DNA of 64,000 nt from positions 186,001 to 250,000 of the forward strand of contig JAEUKB010000028.1 of assembly GCA_016794365.1 (NCBI GenBank), read 5' to 3'. Made by a program: the position numbers and the translations under genes. This document shows positions 1 through 7,224 of the stretch, one piece after another (position 1 is the stretch's first letter; every line of letters starts with the position of its first letter). This DNA comes from Myxococcales bacterium. GTDB lineage: Bacteria; Myxococcota_A; Polyangia; Palsa-1104; JAEUJZ01. The notes under the pieces are model-generated. The model searched no databases. It was not told the origin of the DNA and worked only from the letters and a program-made list of their open reading frames with translations.

Positions 1-161
1 GTGCCCACGGACATCCATCGGTTCGTTACGTCGGAGAGCGAGCCAACGTCGCACCCGAGCTGGGCGATCTGGTGCTGCCCGGCGACATCGTGGTGACGCT
101 CGGCGCAGGCGATATTTCCCACAGTGGACCCGAGCTTCTGTCGCTGCTCGGTGCGCGTTAG
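1..161 (+). CDS. murC: UDP-N-acetylmuramate--L-alanine ligase, C-terminal end (partial)
   Basis: Only the last 52 codons are in the window; the gene starts upstream of base 1 and stops at TAG 159-161. The visible residues include PELGDLVLPGDIVVTLGAGD followed by a short helical tail, which matches the end of the MurC ligase fold (GD-x-V-x-x-LGAGDI). MurC is cytoplasmic and adds L-Ala to UDP-MurNAc in peptidoglycan synthesis. rsmI follows 42 bp downstream on the same strand. The assignment rests on this short motif alone, so another Mur ligase is possible but less likely. Confidence 0.7.
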   Translation, partial: AHGHPSVRYVGERANVAPELGDLVLPGDIVVTLGAGDISHSGPELLSLLGAR

Positions 162-203
162 CGTGCAAACCCACCACATTCCACCGTCGAGAGTGCTGCG
201 CGC

Positions 204-1112
204 ATGAACGAAACCCGAACCGGAAAGCTATTTGTCGTCGGAACACCGATTGGCAACATGGAAGACATCACCCTGCGGGCGCTGCGTGTGCTGGCTTCCG
301 TCGAGATCATCTGTGCCGAAGACACGCGCTCGGTGCAGCACCTGCTGACGCATCATCAAGTGCGCGCCGGAACGTCGCCAGCTCGCATCTTGAGCTTCTT
401 TTCGGGCAACGAAGCGACGCGCACCGACGAAGTGATTGCCCTGTTGCGTGACGGTCATGACATTGCGCTCGTGTCAGAAGCGGGCATGCCGGGCATCTCG
501 GATCCGGGTCAGCGACTTGTCTCGGCGGCGCAAGCGTCACGCATTCGCGTCGAGGTGATTCCCGGTCCAAGTGCCGTGCTGCATGCGCTGGTTGCGTCGG
601 GACTGCCGAGTGAGCGCTTCTTGTTTCTGGGCTTTCCGCCGCGCAGCGAGGGACAGCGACTTCAGCTATTTGGATCGCTTCGTCACGAACCGGGCACGCT
701 GATCTTCTACGAATCGCCAGAGCGAGTGGCACAGACGGTGGCGGACCTGGCGACGGCGCTCGGAACGGATCGTCCAGCGATGGTCGCGCGCGAGCTGACC
801 AAGCTGTTTGAAGAACATCGTCGAGGAACACTCGGTGAGCTGGCAGTCAGTCTGACGGTGCAGCCGCCGCGCGGTGAGATCACGCTGGTGGTGCAAGGTG
901 CCGACGAAAGCGCACTTCAGCCGACGACCGAGACGCTGAACGTGGAACAGGAAATCCGTCGTCGCCTACATAGCGGAGAGAGCGCCAAAGACATCGCGAC
1001 CGCCCTGACGGTGATCTTGGGACAGCCCAGACGGAAGCTCTATCAGCTTGCGCTCCATCTGAAGGAAACCAGCGACGGAGCTACGTCTCTGGATGATGTT
1101 CCGGCTGGTTGA
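204..1112 (+). CDS. rsmI: 16S rRNA (cytidine1402-2'-O)-methyltransferase RsmI
   Basis: A 302-residue protein with the RsmI/tetrapyrrole-methylase fold. GTPIGNMEDITLRAL sits at the N-terminus, followed by AEDTR, EAGMPGISDPG and PGPSA, which are the SAM- and substrate-binding loops of the family. RsmI 2'-O-methylates C1402 of 16S rRNA in the decoding centre, together with RsmH. Length is near the usual 280-300. The ATG at 204 is preceded by a GAGAG element. Its 3' end overlaps the end of the convergent PilZ gene by 32 bp, so the last codons of each gene are read on both strands. Confidence 0.93.
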   Translation: MNETRTGKLFVVGTPIGNMEDITLRALRVLASVEIICAEDTRSVQHLLTHHQVRAGTSPARILSFFSGNEATRTDEVIALLRDGHDIALVSEAGMPGISDPGQRLVSAAQASRIRVEVIPGPSAVLHALVASGLPSERFLFLGFPPRSEGQRLQLFGSLRHEPGTLIFYESPERVAQTVADLATALGTDRPAMVARELTKLFEEHRRGTLGELAVSLTVQPPRGEITLVVQGADESALQPTTETLNVEQEIRRRLHSGESAKDIATALTVILGQPRRKLYQLALHLKETSDGATSLDDVPAG

Positions 1113-1521
1113 GAAAGCGCAGAAGAAGCTGCTCTTGCTCGGGTGACACCGACGCAAACGACACGCCGGTCATTCGGTAGTCACGGTTGCGACCCTGCGC
1201 TTCGTCAAATGCCACCAGGCACGGAAGCTCCAGCAGCTCGTCGCTGCCGGGCAGCTCAAAGGACAAACGCAGCTCGGTTCCCGGCGACAGCAGCTCTTCG
1301 GATGGCTCACAGCGACGCCAAATGCGCATTCCACCGAGTCCCAGATCCGACGACTGTGCGAGCGCGACACCGAACAGTGGCTCTTTTCCGACGATTTGCT
1401 GACGAACCGCAACGCGCAGCGGCAAGCGAGAGTGACTGCGACGATCCAACCGAACGCGCCGACGCTCGCTCACCGCAGTGGGCAACGAGACAGGCGCATC
1501 AGGCAGTTGTAGCGGTTCCAT
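1081..1521 (-). CDS. PilZ domain protein
   Basis: About 146 residues from the ATG at 1521; a TTG at 1548 would add nine residues. The protein shows the two PilZ signatures: an Arg-rich RRSHSRLPLR stretch (RxxxR) near residues 22-31 and DLGLGGMRIW (D-x-x-x-GG) about 35 residues later, followed by beta strands. PilZ domains bind cyclic di-GMP and act as small response modules in motility and envelope control. The serine of the canonical D/NxSxxG motif is replaced by Gly, so c-di-GMP affinity is uncertain. It converges on rsmI with a 32-bp overlap. Confidence 0.8.
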   Translation of the reverse strand: MEPLQLPDAPVSLPTAVSERRRVRLDRRSHSRLPLRVAVRQQIVGKEPLFGVALAQSSDLGLGGMRIWRRCEPSEELLSPGTELRLSFELPGSDELLELPCLVAFDEAQGRNRDYRMTGVSFASVSPEQEQLLLRFLNQPEHHPET

Positions 1522-1572
1522 GTGGGCAATGTAGGAGAGTGAAGCCAAAAATCAAGCATCTCGCGATGCTTA

Positions 1573-1659
1573 TGGTGCCCGAGGCGGGAATCGAACCCAC
1601 ACGCCAGTGACGGCTAAGGATTTTAAGTCCTCTGCGTTTACCTATTTCGCCACTCGGGC
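1573..1659 (-). tRNA. tRNA-Leu (anticodon UAA), CCA encoded
   Basis: On the minus strand the acceptor arms GCCCGAG (5') and CTCGGGC (3') pair perfectly, followed by discriminator A and an encoded CCA. The anticodon loop reads ACTTAAAATC with TAA as anticodon, the T-arm loop is GGTTCGATTCC, and a long variable arm marks a class II leucine tRNA. Length is 87 nt with CCA. It lies between the PilZ gene and the HAD phosphatase gene, and no integrase is nearby. Confidence 0.95.
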
Positions 1660-1800
1660 CCACGGAGCTTGCGCGGCAAATAGATAACAAATTTTTGGAC
1701 TCTTTCGCGCACGGTTTAGTGTGATGAGCGCTTCGCCTGCGCCGCTCTGGGCTCGCAGCGTCGAAGCATCGACTGAACTTACGACAAGCGCAGGATGGGC

Positions 1801-2463
1801 ATGGGCGAAGCAATCGCAGCAGTCTGTTTTGATTTGGATGGCACGCTGGTGGACAGCGAAGGCGAAGCGGCAGACGCGTTCGAGCTGGCGATGGAACCAC
1901 TTGGCCGACGGCTGTCAGCCACAGAGCGCGACTTTGTGGTCGGTCATGGCTTTGGCGAAATCTATGCGTGCATCAAGTCCGGTGGCGGCCTGCCGTGGTC
2001 GAGCAAAGAGCTGGAAGAAGCGGTGTTCGCGGCGCGGGTGACGCTGTTTGCGCGCAACGGTGCGAGCGAGCTGCCGGGAGCCCGCGAGGTCGTGCGCAGG
2101 CTGTCGTCGCGCTGGCCATGTGCGCTCGTCACAGGCTCGACGCGGTCTGAAGCGAACCTGATGCTGCAAGCGCTTAGCATCACCGACTGCTTTCGCGTGA
2201 CGCTGTGCGCGGGAGAATATCCACAAGGCAAGCCGTCACCGATTCCGTATCAGCAAGCGGCGCAGGCGCTCGGTGTGGAGCCGCGAAGCTGTGTGGCGAT
2301 TGAAGACTCGACGGCGGGGATTCAGTCTGCGCGCAGTGCTGGGATGCACTGCATCGGAGTGCGCGTCGGAAATCGCTACGGACAAGATCAGTCGCATGCC
2401 CACGACATCGTCGATACCTTGCTCGATGTCGAGTCGCTGTTACTTTCTCGCGAGCGCATCTAG
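1801..2463 (+). CDS. HAD-superfamily hydrolase (phosphatase / phosphomutase-like)
   Basis: A 220-residue HAD protein. Motif I FDLDGTLVDS (nucleophile Asp11, acid/base Asp13), motif II VTGS, motif III Lys in GKPSP and motif IV EDSTAGIQSARSAG are all in order, with a helical cap between motifs I and II (subclass I, as in phosphoglycolate phosphatase or beta-phosphoglucomutase). The substrate cannot be read from sequence. The ATG at 1801 is preferred because AGGA lies six bases upstream; an ATG at 1795 is possible. The end overlaps the convergent amylase gene by 24 bp. Confidence 0.85.
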   Translation: MGEAIAAVCFDLDGTLVDSEGEAADAFELAMEPLGRRLSATERDFVVGHGFGEIYACIKSGGGLPWSSKELEEAVFAARVTLFARNGASELPGAREVVRRLSSRWPCALVTGSTRSEANLMLQALSITDCFRVTLCAGEYPQGKPSPIPYQQAAQALGVEPRSCVAIEDSTAGIQSARSAGMHCIGVRVGNRYGQDQSHAHDIVDTLLDVESLLLSRERI

Positions 2464-4539
2464 CAGCGCTTTGGCATCGGCTTCGGGCAACAGCACCTTG
2501 GTCGCTCGCGACGATACACGCACCGACAGCGTTCCCGACGCAGGCACCGTGTAGGACGATTCCTTGGTGGTATCGAGCGGATCCGCGAGCACATCGACGA
2601 GCTTGCCCGACGAAAACGGAACCTTCATCTGCGTGCCGGAAAACTCGGTGACGCTGGTCTGGCTGTTGTGGACGTTGGTGACGACGAGCGCGGTCTTGCC
2701 GTTGTAGCTACGGGTGAAGGCCAAGATGCCAGCGTCTGGTTCATTTCCGGTGCGATCCGTCGCCCATGTCACCTTCAGATCGCCGCGACGCAGGACTTCG
2801 GATGCTTTGCGCAGCGCAGCCAGTCGAGCAATCCACTTGAAGGTGTCGCCGTCGGTCGAAAAGCCGGACTGGCTCATCGTCTCGCGCTGGGTGGTGGACG
2901 CGCCGCGATAGATGTTGTCGAGCACGGTGTCGAACATGCGCTCGCGGTTGGCTGGATCGTTGCCGCCCGAGTAGTCCTGCTCGGTGCCGTAGTAGATGCA
3001 GGGAATGCCGTCCTGGGTGAAGAGCAGCGACACCGCGTTGTGCAAGCGACGACGAGCCTCGGGTGCATCGACGTAACAGCCATCGATCGGCGACAAAAAG
3101 CGCGATACGTCGTGGTTGTCGAGGAAGTTCACGAGCAGCTTCGACGGCGCAATGCCCATGCCTTGGCTATCGACGGCACCACCGGGAATCGGCGTCTGGT
3201 TGTAGATCGGCTTGCCCGCGACGGGATCGGGCAGCGCGTCTCCGTCGATGGTGCGAAAGCGACCTTGGTTGCGATACTGGCCATGGACCGCCGGAGTCAT
3301 CGTCGCCGTGTCAAAGCGCAGACGATCGTTCCACAGCTGCGCGGTCTTGCTCGTCGGACCGCTGCACTTGACGGTGTCTTGATAGACCTGAAACTTCTGC
3401 GAAAAGTAGAAGACCGAATCGACTTCGTTGTTGTAGGTAAACTCGCCGAGGAGCGGATCGTCTCCGTCGAAGGCTTCCCCGAACATGAACCAGTTTTTCT
3501 TCGGCACCGACAGCGGAGGCACGCCGTAGACGGTCTGTTCGCCGTGAACGTACTTGCGAAGCTGCGGCGCGAAGTCTTGCCAGAACTCGTGCTCGACGTG
3601 CTTGAGCGTATCGATGCGGAATCCATCGAAGTCGTAGCGACGGATCATCTCGGCAAAAGCGCGAATCAGTCCGCGTCGGACATCGGTGCGTCGGGTGTCC
3701 AGGTCTTTGAGTCCGCCCGGAAAGTCGCCCGTCGTCAGCTGTTCCCAGCGATCGTAGTTGGTGACGCGACCGCGACGGTTATAGACCGCAGGCCGAGCGA
3801 AATCGAGCACATCATCGTCGCCATCGCCGAAGCGAATCGGGTCCGGCACGACGCGGTTGATTTCCGGCATGTTCAAGAAGCGAATGTTCGCCGGTCCCGC
3901 CGGTCCCAGGCCGTTTTGTCCTTGCACGCCGCGACGGTCGAAGTCGGGATCGTACTCATCTGCGCGCGTCAGCCGAGCCAGCGGATCCACGCCATCGAGA
4001 GACTGCGATCCCGTCACAATCTCGTCGGGCTGTCCGTTGCCGTTGATGTCGTAATAAAAGAGCTGTCCGAGGTGATTTGTGACGATATCAAGCACCACCT
4101 TCATCTTGCGCTGGTGGGCTTTATCGACGAGCTCGCGCAGCTTGGCCGGAGAGCCAAAGTGCGGGCTGATCTTCGTAAACGACTGCGTCCAGTAGCCGTG
4201 ATAGCCGTCGAAGCCCGCGTCGTAGTCGATGTTCTTGACGATCGGGGAAATCCACAGCGTCGTCACCCCGAGTGCATCCAAGTAGTCGAGGTGATCGATG
4301 ACACCTTGCCAGTCGCCGCCTTGGTAGCGTCCGAGCGCACTCGGCAAGACGCGATGGTTGTTGTTGATGTCACCGTCGGCAAAGCGATCGATGATGACTT
4401 GGTAAATCACCTCGTCGCGCCAGTCGCCGCCGTTCATGATGGCGGTGGTGGGAAAGTCTTCGCCGTAGCTGCTGTCGCAGCCAGACAGTGAAAGCGCAAG
4501 CAGCCCGAGTGACGTGACAAACGGCAGAGCCTTCGACAT
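2440..4539 (-). CDS. Alpha-amylase family (GH13) glycoside hydrolase, lipoprotein
   Basis: A 699-residue protein with a lipoprotein signal (hydrophobic stretch ending LSLSGC), so it is probably lipid-anchored in the outer membrane or periplasm. GH13 regions are present: I DIVTNH (about residue 150), II GFRIDTLKH with the nucleophile Asp (about 310), III GEAF with the acid/base Glu (about 353) and IV FLDNHD (about 472), all in a TIM barrel starting at VIYQVIIDRFADGD. A beta-sandwich C-domain follows. It should hydrolyse alpha-1,4 glucans or related maltodextrins; exact specificity (amylase, cyclomaltodextrinase, pullulanase-like) is not readable. It stands alone, without sugar transporters nearby. 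Confidence 0.9.
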   Translation of the reverse strand: MSKALPFVTSLGLLALSLSGCDSSYGEDFPTTAIMNGGDWRDEVIYQVIIDRFADGDINNNHRVLPSALGRYQGGDWQGVIDHLDYLDALGVTTLWISPIVKNIDYDAGFDGYHGYWTQSFTKISPHFGSPAKLRELVDKAHQRKMKVVLDIVTNHLGQLFYYDINGNGQPDEIVTGSQSLDGVDPLARLTRADEYDPDFDRRGVQGQNGLGPAGPANIRFLNMPEINRVVPDPIRFGDGDDDVLDFARPAVYNRRGRVTNYDRWEQLTTGDFPGGLKDLDTRRTDVRRGLIRAFAEMIRRYDFDGFRIDTLKHVEHEFWQDFAPQLRKYVHGEQTVYGVPPLSVPKKNWFMFGEAFDGDDPLLGEFTYNNEVDSVFYFSQKFQVYQDTVKCSGPTSKTAQLWNDRLRFDTATMTPAVHGQYRNQGRFRTIDGDALPDPVAGKPIYNQTPIPGGAVDSQGMGIAPSKLLVNFLDNHDVSRFLSPIDGCYVDAPEARRRLHNAVSLLFTQDGIPCIYYGTEQDYSGGNDPANRERMFDTVLDNIYRGASTTQRETMSQSGFSTDGDTFKWIARLAALRKASEVLRRGDLKVTWATDRTGNEPDAGILAFTRSYNGKTALVVTNVHNSQTSVTEFSGTQMKVPFSSGKLVDVLADPLDTTKESSYTVPASGTLSVRVSSRATKVLLPEADAKALLDALARK

Positions 4540-4608
4540 GGTTCCCTCGCGAAGGTGGAACCTAGCGCGAAGCCGGTGGCGAGGCCAAGTGACTTTTGGT
4601 CGGCGTTC

Positions 4609-5859
4609 TTAGGTGCCTGCGCTGCGACGAAGGGCGCGACGGTGACGCGCGGCGCCCAGCTCATCGCCAGCGGCATCCATCAAAGACGGCGCAAACAGCG
4701 AAAGTCCCAAGTCTCGCGCGGCATTGTGTAGCACCGAGACTGCCTTTTCCGCCGTGCGCTGCGCATCGTTCGGAAGCAGTGCAGACGGAATTTCTCCGTC
4801 GGACAGACGAATCGGACCAAGCGGAACCGCTTCCTTCATCGGACCGGCGGGAATCACCAGGCCCGCGCACAGCGGCACACTGCGATCTTCTCCCTCGGGC
4901 GGAGAGCTGGTTCCCGGCAGCCGCATCGTCAGCGACCAGACTTCAATGTGCAGGCCGTGCTCGCGCAGTCTCTCGGTCAGCGACATCGCCTGCGACGGAG
5001 AAGCAGCCGGACCTTGCACGACATGAAGCGCGTAGCCTGCCGATTCGATCGGTTCCAAAAAGACCAGCCCGTTGGAAGACTCTTCCGCTAGCTGCTCTTC
5101 TCCGTCAGAGCCGGTCAGTCCATCACAGAAGCTGCCTTGACCTTGGGTATCGCACAGCACCACGTCGCCAAACTGACATGACGCACCGTAGCGAACCACC
5201 GACAGAATGCGCGCACGAACTGGATCGACGCGCTGCACCCAGACTCGCTCGACAGAGTATGGTCCCGTCGTCGGCAAAGATAGCTGCGCCAGCCCCAAGT
5301 CGCCCGCTCCACCCGGACGCCCCGACAAAAGCCCACAGGCCTGCCAGCAGGATCGCGCCTCGTCGAGCTTGCCCAGCGCCGTCTGCGAAAGTCCCAGGTT
5401 CCACAGCACCGACCGACTGAGCCCCGATCCCTGCGCGAGCGCACTGGTGCTGGTCAGTCGTCCGGCTTGCTTGCGCAGTCCCGACAGTGCCAGCGACAGC
5501 GACTCTGCCGACTGTGCCCAGCGTCGCGACTTTTTGTGTACAAGCCCGAGGTTATAAAGCGGCACCGCCCACAGCGGCGACTGCTGATGAGCCGCTTGCA
5601 AGTCACTGAGCGCCGTCTGTTCTTGGTTGCGCTGCGCGTAAATCACGCCGCGAAGGTTCAGAAGATACGCGCGCTGCTCTCGCTCGCTCTCGCTGGATTC
5701 TCGCTGCTGGAGATCCAGCTCGCTCAGGAGCCGACTGACCAAATGAACGGCGGTCTGGCTCTTGTCGCGGCGGACAAGGCGAAAAACAGTCTCAGCAAGC
5801 GCACGCATCTGCGGCACCAGCTCCGAAGGGAGCATGCACGCAAGCGACCGGGGTCCCAT
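4609..5859 (-). CDS. TPR-repeat protein of unknown function
   Basis: About 416 residues from the ATG at 5859; ATGs at 5910 and 5835 are alternatives and none has a clear ribosome-binding site. The first half contains tetratricopeptide-like helical pairs with motifs such as YLLNLRGVIYAQRNQ, SPLWAVPLYNLGLVHKK and RSVLWNLGLSQTALGKLDEA, which form a protein-binding scaffold. The second half has no motif I recognise. No signal peptide is evident, so it is probably cytoplasmic. A perfect 22-bp palindrome lies 55 bp upstream of the chosen start and could control it. Confidence 0.6.
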   Translation of the reverse strand: MGPRSLACMLPSELVPQMRALAETVFRLVRRDKSQTAVHLVSRLLSELDLQQRESSESEREQRAYLLNLRGVIYAQRNQEQTALSDLQAAHQQSPLWAVPLYNLGLVHKKSRRWAQSAESLSLALSGLRKQAGRLTSTSALAQGSGLSRSVLWNLGLSQTALGKLDEARSCWQACGLLSGRPGGAGDLGLAQLSLPTTGPYSVERVWVQRVDPVRARILSVVRYGASCQFGDVVLCDTQGQGSFCDGLTGSDGEEQLAEESSNGLVFLEPIESAGYALHVVQGPAASPSQAMSLTERLREHGLHIEVWSLTMRLPGTSSPPEGEDRSVPLCAGLVIPAGPMKEAVPLGPIRLSDGEIPSALLPNDAQRTAEKAVSVLHNAARDLGLSLFAPSLMDAAGDELGAARHRRALRRSAGT

Positions 5860-5914
5860 GACGATAGCGTACTGTGAAAACGACGGCAGTTTCCACACTA
5901 AAAACCACAATTTT

Positions 5915-5936
5915 ATTTGTAATTTGAATTACAAAT
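5915..5936. promoter_or_regulatory. Perfect 22-bp palindrome, candidate operator
   Basis: ATTTGTAATT and its exact reverse complement AATTACAAAT are separated by TG, in an AT-rich patch of an otherwise GC-rich region. Outer bases extend the symmetry (CAATTT at 5908-5913, AAATTG at 5933-5938). It lies between the end of the ArsA-type gene (6103) and the start of the TPR gene, both on the minus strand. There is no T-run after it on either strand, so a dimeric repressor site is more likely than a terminator. Bases 5939-6102 hold no gene that I can support. Confidence 0.45.
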
Positions 5937-6102
5937 TGGCCAAAGCACTGGGATTTTTGGTCAGGCTCGTCGCGCGCAACTGCTCAATGTTCGGCGTTTC
6001 CGTCGGAAAAAATGCGGTCACGAGCGGCGACTTCTTTCGCGCAATGGGCCGATTTTGGCTGGATTTCGGCGGATTTCGCCGGTTTTCAAAAAGCGAGGAA
6101 GC

Positions 6103-7125
6103 TTACTTTGCTCTTTGCGACAGATCGAGCGCTGCGACCTGTCCTTCCAAGCGATCGCCCAGCTCATCGATTGCGGTCTGATCGAACGAGTCGCGAAACA
6201 GATACGGAAGGTGAAGCTGCGGCAGCGGCAGCGCTTTGTGAAGACGGGCGACGTGATGCTCGTTGAGCTGCGCACGCTGACGATGAAGCCGTGCCGCGCG
6301 CAGCACCGGACCGAGCGTCTCGTCGCTCTGCGCCGAATCAGAGCGCAGCAGCTCGTCAAAGGCCAGCTTGGGCAGCCCACTGTGGAGACGCGGCGGATAC
6401 AGTCGATTGACCACCACCGGACCACACGGCAGCGTCAGCTCGCGCAGACCTTGGGCCAGCTGGATCGTCTCGGTCACCGGCAGATCTTCCGCGAGCGTGG
6501 TCAGCACCGTCAGACAGCGCTTCGGATCGGTCAGCAGGCTCCAGCTATCGCGCGCCGGTCCCGTCATCGGTCCTTCGGGAATCGTATCAAGGATGATCTT
6601 CGGAAGCCGCAGCAGCGTCAGGATATGTCCCGTCGCTGGACCGTCGAGAATAACCAAATCGAAGCGAGGCCGACCGCCCTGCTGTTCGGTGGTGTGAAAC
6701 CAGGTCTTGCCGAGCATCGCGTAGTCGTACAGCCCCGGAACCGCGCGCAGAAACGCTCGCACCACGTCGCGCTCGAACACCTGTCGATACAGAAACGCCG
6801 AGTGCATGACCATCATGCCGTACTCACGCAGCGACGCTTCCGGCGTCATGTTGACCGCCCACAGGTTTTCGCGCACCTGCGCCACTTCCGAAAAGTCACG
6901 CTCGACGCCGAACAGCTCTCGCAGGCGGTTTTTGCTGCGTGTCTGCGCAATCAGCACGCGCTTTCCTTGTCGCGCCGCCAGCGCACCGAGCGCACAAGCC
7001 ACCGTCGTGCGACCGACGCCGCCTTTTCCCGCGATGATCAGCAAGCGTCGTCCAAACAGCGGTCCGGCCATCGCCGTCGAATCTGCCGCAGACTGAGAGT
7101 GCGTTGCGTCGCGAACTGCTGCCAT
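6103..7125 (-). CDS. ArsA/Get3-type P-loop ATPase
   Basis: 340 residues from the ATG at 7125; an internal ATG at 7071 begins just before the P-loop. The deviant Walker A reads GKGGVGRTT, typical of ArsA/Get3/MinD-like ATPases in keeping the first lysine, but with Arg where the P-loop lysine normally is. LVILDGPATGHILTLL is the switch/Walker B region. Family members bind ATP as dimers and act in arsenite extrusion, tail-anchored protein handling or unknown tasks; no arsB, arsR or CxC metal site is seen here, so arsenic resistance is not supported. It is transcribed divergently from ileS (99 bp apart). Confidence 0.75.
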   Translation of the reverse strand: MAAVRDATHSQSAADSTAMAGPLFGRRLLIIAGKGGVGRTTVACALGALAARQGKRVLIAQTRSKNRLRELFGVERDFSEVAQVRENLWAVNMTPEASLREYGMMVMHSAFLYRQVFERDVVRAFLRAVPGLYDYAMLGKTWFHTTEQQGGRPRFDLVILDGPATGHILTLLRLPKIILDTIPEGPMTGPARDSWSLLTDPKRCLTVLTTLAEDLPVTETIQLAQGLRELTLPCGPVVVNRLYPPRLHSGLPKLAFDELLRSDSAQSDETLGPVLRAARLHRQRAQLNEHHVARLHKALPLPQLHLPYLFRDSFDQTAIDELGDRLEGQVAALDLSQRAK

Positions 7126-7224
7126 CTTTGTCGCAGCGAGCGTAACGACCGGTCCGCGCAGTGTCAACGACGGTGGCTCGGGGAGACTCCACTTTCGCAA
7201 AAAACGGGTATGCTGCGCGGCATC

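Noticed and set aside
2668..4491. Long open frame antisense to the amylase gene
   Set aside because: GC-rich codon bias produces long open antisense frames. This one has no motifs, and the opposite strand encodes a full GH13 enzyme with signal peptide.
6055..7224. Upstream extension of the ileS frame by nearly 400 codons
   Set aside because: It is antisense to the ArsA-type gene, has no similarity to the IleRS N-terminus, and the family starts just before FPKLEEKILSFW.
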